Positions 1 through 8,672 of a DNA stretch of 64,000 bases are shown one piece after another. How positions within the stretch are numbered: the first letter of the stretch is position 1; each line of letters starts with the position of its first letter. The translations under genes were made by a program, and so were the position numbers. The notes under the pieces were generated by a model. The model worked only from the letters and a program-made list of their open reading frames with translations. It did not search any database and was not told the origin of the DNA. This DNA comes from Anabaena lutea FACHB-196 (GTDB taxonomy: Bacteria; Cyanobacteriota; Cyanobacteriia; Cyanobacteriales; Nostocaceae): positions 186,001-250,000 of the forward strand of contig NZ_JACJST010000003.1 of assembly GCF_014698305.1 (NCBI RefSeq). The letters run 5' to 3'.

Positions 1-2406
1 GGCGTTCTCGGTATTTTCAAAGCTGGTGGGGCTTATGTCCCTCTCGATCCGGCTTTGCCACAGGCTCGTCTAGACTATATGTTAAAGGATACGGGCGTAG
101 GAGTTTTGTTAACTCAAAAGCATTTAGCCCAAAATTTTGCTGATTTCAAAGGGCGTGTAGTCTACATAGATCAGGACTGGCAGGAAATTGACAAAGAAAG
201 CTCTATCAAACCCATAAGTAACGCCAAAAGCCATAACCTTGCCTATATTATTTACACCTCCGGTTCTACAGGCCAGCCCAAAGGTGTGATGGTAGAACAC
301 CATAGCTTGTGTGGTTTTGCCGCACCAGGAAGGCTACAAGCTTACTGCGTTAACTCCGATAGCCGCGTCCTTCTGTTTGGTTCTCTGAGTTTTAGCACTT
401 CCTTATCTGAAATATTCATGACCTTCATGGCAGGAGCAACCCTTTATATTGCCAGACAAGAAGACCTCCTACCTGGTTCAAGATTAGCTTATTGGCTACG
501 GGAGTATGCTATCACTCACATTAAAACCACTCCTTCAGTTTTAGCAGCCATGCCTGATGCTAATTTTCCTTTGCTGTCTGTGATTACAGTCATGGGAGAA
601 CCCTCCTCCTCTGAGGTTTTAGAACGTTGGCTACCTGGCCGGACACTGCTCAATTCTTACGGAGCGACGGAAGCGAGTGTCTCTGCTACTCGTGGTCAGT
701 ACCAAGATAGCAAAACCAAACCATCCATTGGACATCCTATTGCTAACACCCAGATTTATTTACTAGATACCTATCAACAGCCTGTACCTGTTAATGTTCC
801 AGGGGAAATATATATTGCAGGTGTTGGTGTCGCTCGTGGCTATATGAACCAACCCGATTTAACTGCTGAACGGTTTATTGCCAATCCCTTTAGCAATGAA
901 CCAAAAGCCAGAATGTATAAGACTGGAGATTTAGGAATTTATTTATCAGACGGTCAGATTGTGCATCTGGGTCGCATAGATAATCAAGTCAAGATTCGCG
1001 GCTTCCGAATTGAACTAGGAGAAATTGAAACAATTCTCGGTCAACATCCATCGGTGGAAAAAGTTGTTGTCATTGCCAGAGAAGATAGCCCAGGCAATAA
1101 ACGCTTGGTTGCTTATGTTGTTCTCCAGGAAAACCAAAAATTTTCAACTCAGGAAATGCGAGTTTTCTTGGAAAAGAAAGTACCAAATTATATGATACCG
1201 ACAGCTGTTGTAGTTTTGGATTTTATCCCTCTAATGGTGAATGGTAAATTAGACAGAATCGCCTTACCTGCTCCTAAATTTGATAATTTTAAATTAGAAG
1301 ATAAATATACAACCCCAGCCGATAATTTAGAACTGCAACTCACCAAAATTTGGGAAAATGTTTTAGGTGTTCAACCTATTGGGTTAAATGATAACTTTTT
1401 TGATGTAGGAGGACATTCACTTTTAGCTGTCCGTTTATTTGCTCAAATTGAGAAAATATTTGGTAAAAATATTGCTTTGACTATTCTTTTCCAAGCTCCG
1501 ACAATTAGACAATTAGCTAATGTGCTTCGGGATGAAGGATACACCAGTTCTTGGTCTTCATTGGTGCCAATTCAACCTCATGGTTCAAAACGTCCTTTTT
1601 TCTATATTCATACTATTTATGGAGGTTTGATATACAGCCTGAATTTGTTATCTAAATTAGATGCTGATCAACCAGTTTATGGTTTACAAGCACAGGGATT
1701 AGATGGGAAAAAGTCTCCTCATACTTGTATTGAAGATATGGCATCTCACTATATTAAAGAAATACAAACTGTTCAACCGCATGGACCATATTTACTGGGA
1801 GGATGGTGTGCAGGAGGAGTGATCGCTTATGAAATGGCGCAACAACTTTATGCTCAAGGTGAGACTGTTGAATTACTCACGATTTTTGATGCTTTTCCTC
1901 CGAAAATGATACCTTCATCCCCTAAAGTTGTTAATTCTTTATTTCCAGTCAAAAGAAAGTCTCGTATCAGTAAATTTACATTGTTGTATTTAATGGATAT
2001 GATTCAGCGTAATCGCCACAATTTGACTAATTTGACACTTCAACAGCAGGTGAGTGTCATTTGGGAAAAAATTAATCGGCGAATTCAGGATAGAATCACG
2101 GAAACTGTCTATCAATTCTATGTAAAGAGGAATCTGCCTTTACCGCACTCTTTGCGCCACTTAGCTATTAGAGATGCGATCGCACAAGCTTACAGAAATT
2201 ATTGTCCAACAGTTTATCCAGGTAAAGTTATATTTTTTAAAGCAGTTGATCAATCTCAAGAATATGCTCGTTATCTGCAAAGGTGGGAGGAATTAGCTGC
2301 TGGTGGCTTAGAAATTCATGATATTCCTGGTAATCATGATACTCTGATGGCCGAACCTCATGTTTCGGTTTTGGCTGAAAAGTTAAGGCGCTGTTTACAG
2401 ACTTAA
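1..2406 (+). CDS. Non-ribosomal peptide synthetase, C-terminal end (A-PCP-TE), partial
   Basis: The reading frame is open from the first base, so the 5' part of the gene lies outside the window. The order is an adenylation domain (codons 1-425), a carrier domain (about 440-510) and a terminal thioesterase (about 520-801). Visible motifs are A3 TSGSTGQPKG, A7 YKTGDLG, A8 GRIDNQVKIRGFRIELGE, A10 NGKLDR, and the phosphopantetheine site GGHSL with its serine codon at 1417-1419. The thioesterase should release the finished peptide. Two oddities stand out. Its nucleophile motif reads GWCAGG, with Cys (codon 1807-1809) instead of Ser. The usual Asp of the adenylation pocket (FDAS) is replaced by Ser (codon 394-396). 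The likely catalytic His is in NHDTL (codon 2335-2337). The product is unknown because upstream modules are not visible. Confidence 0.95.
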   Translation, partial: GVLGIFKAGGAYVPLDPALPQARLDYMLKDTGVGVLLTQKHLAQNFADFKGRVVYIDQDWQEIDKESSIKPISNAKSHNLAYIIYTSGSTGQPKGVMVEHHSLCGFAAPGRLQAYCVNSDSRVLLFGSLSFSTSLSEIFMTFMAGATLYIARQEDLLPGSRLAYWLREYAITHIKTTPSVLAAMPDANFPLLSVITVMGEPSSSEVLERWLPGRTLLNSYGATEASVSATRGQYQDSKTKPSIGHPIANTQIYLLDTYQQPVPVNVPGEIYIAGVGVARGYMNQPDLTAERFIANPFSNEPKARMYKTGDLGIYLSDGQIVHLGRIDNQVKIRGFRIELGEIETILGQHPSVEKVVVIAREDSPGNKRLVAYVVLQENQKFSTQEMRVFLEKKVPNYMIPTAVVVLDFIPLMVNGKLDRIALPAPKFDNFKLEDKYTTPADNLELQLTKIWENVLGVQPIGLNDNFFDVGGHSLLAVRLFAQIEKIFGKNIALTILFQAPTIRQLANVLRDEGYTSSWSSLVPIQPHGSKRPFFYIHTIYGGLIYSLNLLSKLDADQPVYGLQAQGLDGKKSPHTCIEDMASHYIKEIQTVQPHGPYLLGGWCAGGVIAYEMAQQLYAQGETVELLTIFDAFPPKMIPSSPKVVNSLFPVKRKSRISKFTLLYLMDMIQRNRHNLTNLTLQQQVSVIWEKINRRIQDRITETVYQFYVKRNLPLPHSLRHLAIRDAIAQAYRNYCPTVYPGKVIFFKAVDQSQEYARYLQRWEELAAGGLEIHDIPGNHDTLMAEPHVSVLAEKLRRCLQT

Positions 2407-2468
2407 GCAGTCAACTGGTAGAGTAAAAATATAGAAAAATATAAACTCGCCAGATTTCACCGCAAAAC

Positions 2469-3329
2469 ATGGGCAGTATTTGGGAACTCGATTTTTACTC
2501 CCGTCCGATTTTGGACGAAAATCAAAAAAAAGTTTGGGAAGTTTTAGTTTGTGAAAGTCCTTCAGATATTCGCACCAAAACTGATTCTTTGTTTCGCTAC
2601 GCTAAATATTGCCCCAGTACTCAGGTAAATTCGGGTTGGTTGCGGACGGCGTTACAGGAAGCTATTGAGAAAGCAGGGGAAGCGCCGATTAAAATTCGCT
2701 TTTTCCGCCGCCAAATGAATAACATGATCACTAAAGCCTGTCAGGATGTGGGTATTCCTGCTTTATCTAGTCGTCGCACTTTGGTTCTTAATCAGTGGTT
2801 ACAACAGCGGAGTGAGGAAGTTTATCCCCAGGAACCAGGGTATCAAGGGGGAACTAATGCTTCGGTGCGTTTGGATAGACCTTTACCTCAGCGCTTACCA
2901 GATGCTTTGGAAGGTAAACAGTGGGCATTTGTGACTTTAGAAGCTGCGGATTTGGCAGAAATGCCAGAGTGGGAAATTGGCTTTGGTGAATCTTTCCCCC
3001 TAGAGTTGGCGCAATTATCGCCTGAAGCTCGCATTCCTGGTATTTTGATTTTCTCACCTAGAGCTTTACCTTTGGCTGGTTGGATGTCTGGTTTAGAGAT
3101 GGCTTATTTGCACTTTGACACCAAGCAAGGGGACAGATTAATTTTAGAAACCGGCGCAACAGAAAGCTGGATTGTAGCTAATATCAGAACTCCTCAACTC
3201 CTAGCTGAGGCTAAAGGCTTTGCACAAGCAAAGGAAAAAGCCAATGGGGTACATTTTATTGGTGTGCAGTCTGATCCCCAATCTCAGACTTTTGCGGGAT
3301 TTTGGCTGCTACAAGAGGTGAATTTATAA
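2469..3329 (+). CDS. Tab2/Atab2-family RNA-binding protein (DUF1092)
   Basis: This 286-residue protein starts with MGSIWELDFYSRP, followed by DENQKKVWEVLVCES, and ends GFWLLQEVNL. Both ends are typical of the Tab2/Atab2 (DUF1092) family, which is restricted to oxygenic phototrophs. In algae and plants these proteins bind RNA and support translation of photosystem I and II subunits; the cyanobacterial role is less defined. The length matches the family. The gene starts 62 bp after the peptide synthetase on the same strand but is functionally unrelated to it, so it marks the border between a biosynthetic cluster and core genome. Identification is from the conserved N-terminal and C-terminal signatures. 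Confidence 0.88.
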   Translation: MGSIWELDFYSRPILDENQKKVWEVLVCESPSDIRTKTDSLFRYAKYCPSTQVNSGWLRTALQEAIEKAGEAPIKIRFFRRQMNNMITKACQDVGIPALSSRRTLVLNQWLQQRSEEVYPQEPGYQGGTNASVRLDRPLPQRLPDALEGKQWAFVTLEAADLAEMPEWEIGFGESFPLELAQLSPEARIPGILIFSPRALPLAGWMSGLEMAYLHFDTKQGDRLILETGATESWIVANIRTPQLLAEAKGFAQAKEKANGVHFIGVQSDPQSQTFAGFWLLQEVNL

Positions 3330-3364
3330 CAGGTGACAGGGAACAGGTGACAGGGAACAGGGAA
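3330..3364. repeat. Short tandem repeat (14-bp unit, CAGGTGACAGGGAA)
   Basis: Two and a half copies of CAGGTGACAGGGAA begin immediately after the stop codon of the Tab2-like gene. Such short tandem repeats between genes are characteristic of heterocystous cyanobacteria. Confidence 0.8.
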
Positions 3365-3542
3365 GAAGTAGGGGATGAGGGAGATGAGGTTAGGAACTGA
3401 GAATAATAACTAACAACGAACGACTTACCAATCACTCATTCCCAATTCCCACGAAATTTACAACTGTTAAGACACGCTGATGGGATAATGGACTGCGTAT
3501 ATCTGGGATTTACAATCCAATATCCACAATTCATCAAGGGAA

Positions 3543-4856
3543 ATGGGTTCTGCAAATTTGTCACAAGATACACTAGCCGAACATCTGCTAGAACTGTCAT
3601 TAAAATCTGGCGCTGAAGCTGCGGAAGTGTATCAATCGCGATCGCTTTCTCGTCCAGTTTTATTTGAGGCTAATCGCCTTAAACAACTAGAAACCAGTCA
3701 ATCTGAAGGTACAGCACTACGGCTGTGGCTAAATGGTTGTCCGGGACTGATGGTGGCTTATGGTTCTGTCGATCCGCAAGTGATGGTAGAGCGAGCGCTG
3801 GCTCTGAGTCAACTCAACCAACCAGAACCAGTAGAATTAGTCAGTAATTCTCATACCTCTTACCCTGATTTAGGGGAATCAGTGCCAGTTGAGGTGCTGA
3901 TAGACTGGGGCAAGGAAGCGATCGCGCTGATTCGTGATGTCTATCCTGATGTTCTCTGTAGCAGTGATTGGGAATGTGATGTAGAAAATACCAGGTTAAT
4001 TAACAGTAAAGGTTTGAGTTGTCACTACAGTGATACTACTCTCAGCTGCTATATGTCAGCAGAATGGGTCAGAGGTGATGACTTTTTGAGTATTTCCGAT
4101 GGACAAACCCAGCGAGGAGAACTCAATCCAGAGAAATTAGCTCACCAAATTTTACAACGATTAGATTGGGCGCAAGACAATGTTTCTACCCCAATAGGTC
4201 GTGTTCCCGTTTTGTTCACTTCCAAAGCGGCGGATATGCTTTGGGGAACTGTCCAAGCCGCTTTGAACGGTAAGCGGATATTAGAAAAGTCTTCCCCTTG
4301 GGGAGAAAGGTTAGGTACACCAGTGGTTGCACCTATTCTGACTCTTTACCAAGATCCAGAAGCAGGGCCTTACAGCTGTCCTTTTGATGATGAAGGCCAT
4401 CCGACAAAGTCTTTGGTGTTTATTGAAAACGGAATTTTACGGAATTTTTATAGCGATCGCACTACTGGACGACAATTAAATATTGGCACTACTGGTAATG
4501 GTTTTCGTCCTGGGTTGGGTAGCTATCCCACTCCCGGTTTATTTAACTTTCTCATTCAACCCGGTTCCCCATCCTTACAAGATTTAATTCACGATCTGGA
4601 AGATGGCTTAATTGTCGATCAAATATTAGGAGAAAGCGGTGGCATTTCTGGTGATTTTTCTATCAATATTGATTTAGGATATAGGGTAAAAAATGGGCAA
4701 ATAATTGGCAGAGTTAAAGATACAATGGTCGCTGGTAACATCTACACAGCCCTCAAACAATTAGTTCAATTAGGTGGAGATGCTGATTGGAATGGTGCTT
4801 GTTATACGCCTTCTCTAATCGTAGAAGGACTTTCCATCAATGGCAAAAATAATTAA
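3543..4856 (+). CDS. TldD/PmbA-family protein (TldE/PmbA-like)
   Basis: The 437-residue protein begins with a region that includes GAEAAEVYQSRSLSRPV and FEANRLKQLETSQSEG, the N-terminal fold of the TldD/TldE(PmbA) family. In bacteria TldD and TldE form a heterodimeric metalloprotease that trims modified peptides and the CcdA antitoxin. TldD carries the zinc motif HExxxH. I see no such motif here, so this is the non-metal-binding TldE/PmbA-type partner or a diverged relative. The C-terminal part has the glycine-rich TTGNGFRPG and GESGGISGDFS segments usual in the family. No TldD partner lies beside it in this window. The ATG at 3543 is preceded by AAGGGAA, a usable ribosome binding site. Confidence 0.85.
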   Translation: MGSANLSQDTLAEHLLELSLKSGAEAAEVYQSRSLSRPVLFEANRLKQLETSQSEGTALRLWLNGCPGLMVAYGSVDPQVMVERALALSQLNQPEPVELVSNSHTSYPDLGESVPVEVLIDWGKEAIALIRDVYPDVLCSSDWECDVENTRLINSKGLSCHYSDTTLSCYMSAEWVRGDDFLSISDGQTQRGELNPEKLAHQILQRLDWAQDNVSTPIGRVPVLFTSKAADMLWGTVQAALNGKRILEKSSPWGERLGTPVVAPILTLYQDPEAGPYSCPFDDEGHPTKSLVFIENGILRNFYSDRTTGRQLNIGTTGNGFRPGLGSYPTPGLFNFLIQPGSPSLQDLIHDLEDGLIVDQILGESGGISGDFSINIDLGYRVKNGQIIGRVKDTMVAGNIYTALKQLVQLGGDADWNGACYTPSLIVEGLSINGKNN

Positions 4857-5210
4857 TAGGGAATAAGGAATGAGGAATAGTATTTTTATCATTTCCATTT
4901 GTGATCAATCCGGGTATCGGGTTAATAAGTGCATAGCTTTTAACACGTTCAAGTCTGAATTACTTGCACCTTTTCCACCTCTAATATCCCTTTAAGTCTT
5001 GATGAATAGGGGGTTTCAGGTTTATATGGCTATAGCTTGCGTGACGACGTAGGAGTCATACGCTACGCTATCAGCTTCGTCCTAATTTCTGCAATTTTTC
5101 CGGCATCGTCAATCGTATTATGTCCGGTTGAATACTGATCATTAGGGACGACGGGGTGACGCTCTTACGCAAAGAGATTTTAATGATAAGTTATTATCCA
5201 GTTTTGATAA

Positions 5211-5338
5211 GTACCTCAGCAAAATTAATTATAGATTTTGCCAAAAAATAAAAATCTCTGTATTCCTATACTATTCCCTGTTAAGAGTTTCCTGTTCCCT
5301 CTCCTAAATATGCAATTTTTAAGGGGCGACTACTTATT
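5211..5338 (+). repeat. Dispersed repeat, copy 1 (partner at 26711-26830)
   Basis: The segment beginning GTACCTCAGCAAAATTAATT and continuing through a stretch of about 55 bp (CCAAAAAATAAAAATCTCTG is identical) matches 26711-26830 in the same orientation. The right part diverges but keeps CCTAAATAT and GACTA-TTAT blocks. No transposase is seen, so it may be a non-autonomous or decayed element. Confidence 0.75.
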
Positions 5339-5382
5339 ACTAATTCCCTGAAAAATGCTGTATAACTTTGGGAATATTAAAG

Positions 5383-5413
5383 TTTAAAATTTAAAATTTA
5401 AAATTTAAAATTT
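5383..5413. repeat. Heptamer array (TTTAAAA)4 abutting a start codon
   Basis: Four perfect TTTAAAA copies plus TTT end exactly at the ATG of the chloride channel gene, occupying the place where a ribosome binding site would be. Confidence 0.85.
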
Positions 5414-8047
5414 ATGAATTCGCTAACAATGCTGACTCAACGCTTTCGCCATTTTTGGCAGCCTAGAAGAGGTTTAGCGATATCTTCTATGGGGTACGCC
5501 AACGCCGAAGCTTGTATTATTGGTCTTGTCGCAGCTTTATCGGCGGTATTACTGAAAGTGGGTTCAGGATGGTTAGGAACATGGCGAGTTCATAGTACCC
5601 ACGTTTTACCAGCTTGGCTGACTTTACCTTTAATTGGCATGAGTTTTGGGTTTTTGGCTGGTTGGTTGGTGCAAAGGTTAGCACCAGAAGCAGCGGGTAG
5701 TGGTATTCCCCAAGTCAAAGCCAGTCTCGCTAATGTGCCAATTAAATTATCCTGGCGGGTGGCGTTTATTAAGTTACTCAGCGCGATTATTGCTTTGGGT
5801 TCGGGAATTACCTTGGGAAGGCAAGGCCCCACCGTCCACGTCGGTGCAGGGTTAGCAGCGGGAATGAGTCGTTGGGTTCCTACTTCCCCAGAACACCGAC
5901 GACAAATGATTGCGGCGGGTGCTGGTGCGGGTTTATCAGCTGCTTTCAATGCACCTTTAGCAGGGGTATTATTTATTATTGAAGAGTTACTACAAGATTT
6001 ATCAGGACTGACTTTAGGAACTGCGATTATCGCCTCTTTTATTGGTGGGGTAGTTTCCCGGTGGTTAGGTGGTGGGAGTCTACAACTGAATCTGCAATTA
6101 ATGAATTATTCTAGCAGTTTCTCTGTGCTAGAAATTCCGATTTTCTTGCTGTTGGGTGTTTTAGCAGGTTTGCTGGCTGGGTTATTTAATCGGGGACTGA
6201 TTTTTAGTATTAAAGCTTACCGTCGATTGCACATTAGCTTACCGCTACGGGTGGCTTTAGCTGGCTTGGTTTCTGGTGTAATTGTCGCCTTACTTCCGGA
6301 ATCTTATCGAGATAATGCTGGTTTACGGGAGTATTTGATTACTAGTAATGCTAATGCTCCTTTTGCAGCAATTACTTTCATCGCTCAGTTTATCTTAACT
6401 TTAATTGCTTTTGGTTCGGGCGCACCTGGGGGATTATTTGCACCGAGTCTAATTTTAGGTTCTTGTTTAGGACACATTATTGGGGTATGTGAGTTTCATC
6501 TTTGGGGGTTAGGTTCTCCGACTACCTATGCTTTAGCGGGAATGGGAGGATTTTTTAGCGCTGTTTCCAAAGTACCAATTACAGCGATTGTGATTGTGTT
6601 TGAAATGACGACAGATTTCAATCTGGTGTTACCGTTAATGATTGTCTGTGTGACATCCTATCTAGTGGCTGATAACGTAGTACCTGGTTCGCTATACGAC
6701 AAACTTTTACAATTAAATGGTATCAAAATTCAAAAAGATGCTCCCATAGTAGGAATATTAACTCAGTTAACAGCCCAAGATGTGATGCAGGAACGGGTGG
6801 AAACTCTGGATATAGAGATGGCTTTTGATGAAGTTATTCAAGCATTTTCCCGTTCTCACCATCGTGGTTTTCCGGTGGTGGAAGAAAGCAAGTTGGTAGG
6901 AATTGTCACTCAAACAGATTTAAAGAAAATTCCTCAGAGTCGGGATACTCCTTTAAGGGAAATGATGACACCCCAACCGGTGACTGTCACTCCCAAGCAA
7001 ACACTGAGTGATGTGTTGTATTTACTTGATCGTTATCAAATCAGTCGTTTACCAGTGGTGGAAGGACAAAAACTGATTGGAATTATTACCCGTGCAGATA
7101 TTATCCGGGCGGAAGCAGACCATATTAATTGTGAAAGTGGGGTTAGTGGACCACAACCAGAACCTTCTTATGTAGTTTACCAGACGCGATCGCCTAATAT
7201 TGGCAGAGGCAGATTATTGGTAACACTCGCTAACCCAGACACAGCAGAGACTCTGTTACAAATGGCAGCCACTATTGCCCGCGATCGCTATTATGAAATA
7301 GAGTGTTTACAAATCATCCTCATCTCCCGTCATAGTTCCCCAGCCGAAACCCAAGTTAAGACTACAAACAGTCGCCGTTTACTGAGACAGGCGGAAGTTT
7401 TAGGGAAAAAATGGCAAATTCCCATCCATACGCAAATTCGAGTCGCCCATGATGTCGCCCAAGCGATTTTAGAGACAGTTAAGGAACGACACATTGATTT
7501 GATTTTTATGGGTTGGAAAGGCAACACTTCTACCCCTGGGCGGATTTTTGGCACGGTCGTAGATAGTATAATTCGACAAGCCATCTGTGATGTTGTCTTA
7601 GTCAAGTTAGGTAATATTTCTGACTCTTCCCACTTCAACCGCTGGCTAGTACCAATGGCTGGAGGCCCCAATTCCAAGTCAGCTATTAAATTATTACCTG
7701 CTTTAGTAACATTAGGTCATGATACTGAAATTCGTCTCATGCAGGTATTTAAACCTTCAGATAAACCCTCAGAATTGCAGCCTGATCTGACAGTTTTAGA
7801 AGCATCTACTCGTCAACTCATGCGTCACCGCAATTTACACAGTACAGTTACCGCTACATCAGTACAAGCAGATGCTGTGGCCGAAGAGGTAATTAATGTT
7901 GTCAACACGGAAGGTTATGATGTTGTGGTTTTAGGTGCTTCTCGTGAGGGCTTATTACAACAAGCAATTCAAGGTAATATTCCTGAAACTATCGCTTCTG
8001 GTGTCGAAAGTACAGTCATTTTGGTAAGAGGGGCGATTAATTCCTAA
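5414..8047 (+). CDS. ClC-family chloride channel/transporter with CBS pair and two Usp domains
   Basis: The 877-residue protein has an N-terminal ClC membrane domain (about 25-430) with the anion-path motifs GSGIPQ, GRQGP and GSGAPGGLFAP. Two CBS repeats (about 445-565) follow, then two universal-stress-protein-like domains (about 595-730 and 735-877) ending in the Usp signatures VVLVKLG and STVILVRG. It should move chloride or a related anion across the membrane, with nucleotide binding by CBS and Usp domains tuning it. Residue 137 in GRQGP is Gln where coupled antiporters have the gating Glu of GREGP. Residues about 24-34 (SSMGYANAE) look like an in-frame insertion of an interspersed palindromic repeat. 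No ribosome binding site precedes 5414; an alternative ATG is at 5429. Confidence 0.93.
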   Translation: MNSLTMLTQRFRHFWQPRRGLAISSMGYANAEACIIGLVAALSAVLLKVGSGWLGTWRVHSTHVLPAWLTLPLIGMSFGFLAGWLVQRLAPEAAGSGIPQVKASLANVPIKLSWRVAFIKLLSAIIALGSGITLGRQGPTVHVGAGLAAGMSRWVPTSPEHRRQMIAAGAGAGLSAAFNAPLAGVLFIIEELLQDLSGLTLGTAIIASFIGGVVSRWLGGGSLQLNLQLMNYSSSFSVLEIPIFLLLGVLAGLLAGLFNRGLIFSIKAYRRLHISLPLRVALAGLVSGVIVALLPESYRDNAGLREYLITSNANAPFAAITFIAQFILTLIAFGSGAPGGLFAPSLILGSCLGHIIGVCEFHLWGLGSPTTYALAGMGGFFSAVSKVPITAIVIVFEMTTDFNLVLPLMIVCVTSYLVADNVVPGSLYDKLLQLNGIKIQKDAPIVGILTQLTAQDVMQERVETLDIEMAFDEVIQAFSRSHHRGFPVVEESKLVGIVTQTDLKKIPQSRDTPLREMMTPQPVTVTPKQTLSDVLYLLDRYQISRLPVVEGQKLIGIITRADIIRAEADHINCESGVSGPQPEPSYVVYQTRSPNIGRGRLLVTLANPDTAETLLQMAATIARDRYYEIECLQIILISRHSSPAETQVKTTNSRRLLRQAEVLGKKWQIPIHTQIRVAHDVAQAILETVKERHIDLIFMGWKGNTSTPGRIFGTVVDSIIRQAICDVVLVKLGNISDSSHFNRWLVPMAGGPNSKSAIKLLPALVTLGHDTEIRLMQVFKPSDKPSELQPDLTVLEASTRQLMRHRNLHSTVTATSVQADAVAEEVINVVNTEGYDVVVLGASREGLLQQAIQGNIPETIASGVESTVILVRGAINS

Positions 8048-8067
8048 TATTTTCACAGCTGATTGTT

Positions 8068-8274
8068 TTAATTTGTCCGCAAAAGTTTATCACTACCAAT
8101 GAGGATAATCATCAACAATAGCAATTGAATCTGCCAAGGTGCTAAAACTAAACTCAAAATGAAACTAATCGCGGTAAATACACGCGCTATGTATGCAATT
8201 TCATCCGTACTTTTTTGACAACAATAGCCAGTTATTAAAGCAGTAAATAGTGGAATCAGAAAAAATAGAGGCAT
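8068..8274 (-). CDS. Small two-helix membrane protein, unknown
   Basis: This 68-residue protein is mostly hydrophobic, with one segment near the start (FFLIPLFTALITGYC) and another near the end (LSLVLAPWQIQLLLLMIIL). It closes with a short polar tail SDKLLRTN. It converges with the chloride channel gene, ending 20 bp from it. I do not recognise a family. Codon use looks normal and the start is an ATG, so it is probably real, but its small size keeps confidence moderate. Confidence 0.5.
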   Translation of the reverse strand: MPLFFLIPLFTALITGYCCQKSTDEIAYIARVFTAISFILSLVLAPWQIQLLLLMIILIGSDKLLRTN

Positions 8275-8672
8275 TTTACCAAATCCTATGCTAACAGACT
8301 ATAGGTTGACAGCGGCGGAATCAACCTAATACTTGAGAACAACTATTTATCATACACGTAAGTAAGTTGATTTTACAATATTTTATTTAAAGCTATGATA
8401 TGAAGAATCTCAGATATTCTTTTCATCAATAAATTTAGGGGCTTGAAAAGAAAGTGGCAGAGAATCAATTGTATTCTTCCCTTCTGCCTTCTGCCCTCTG
8501 CCTTTCTTCGGTAAGTATGTGGTATTATTTGAACATAAGACTTTTACCTAAACTTCTCCTTTTCTGTAGTAGGAAAAAGGTTTGGCGTTACGTATATCTT
8601 AAGTTTAATTACGCTATTCTACTGCCAACACCTAACATCTTACCAAAGTAGCATTTTCAACGTAAACACCCA
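8275..8672. other. Intergenic region upstream of tex
   Basis: This 398-bp AT-rich gap holds a CTTCTGCC-type tandem stretch near 8482-8510, a repeat type common in Nostocales. A 65-codon open frame crosses it but looks like chance. I see no RNA gene. The right end must carry the tex promoter, but no confident -10/-35 pair could be called. Confidence 0.6.

Larger units (their letters stand above)
4857..5413. other. Intergenic region with dispersed repeats
   Basis: This 557-bp gap has no convincing gene. It holds a GC-rich palindromic fragment around 5030-5082 (the CTACGC/GCGTAG type), a dispersed repeat at 5211-5338 whose second copy is at 26711-26830, and a heptamer array that runs into the next start codon. 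Confidence 0.7.

Noticed and set aside
8454-8651. 65-codon open frame between the chloride channel region and tex
   Set aside because: It runs through a CTTCTGCC tandem repeat, starts without a ribosome binding site and has no recognisable protein features.
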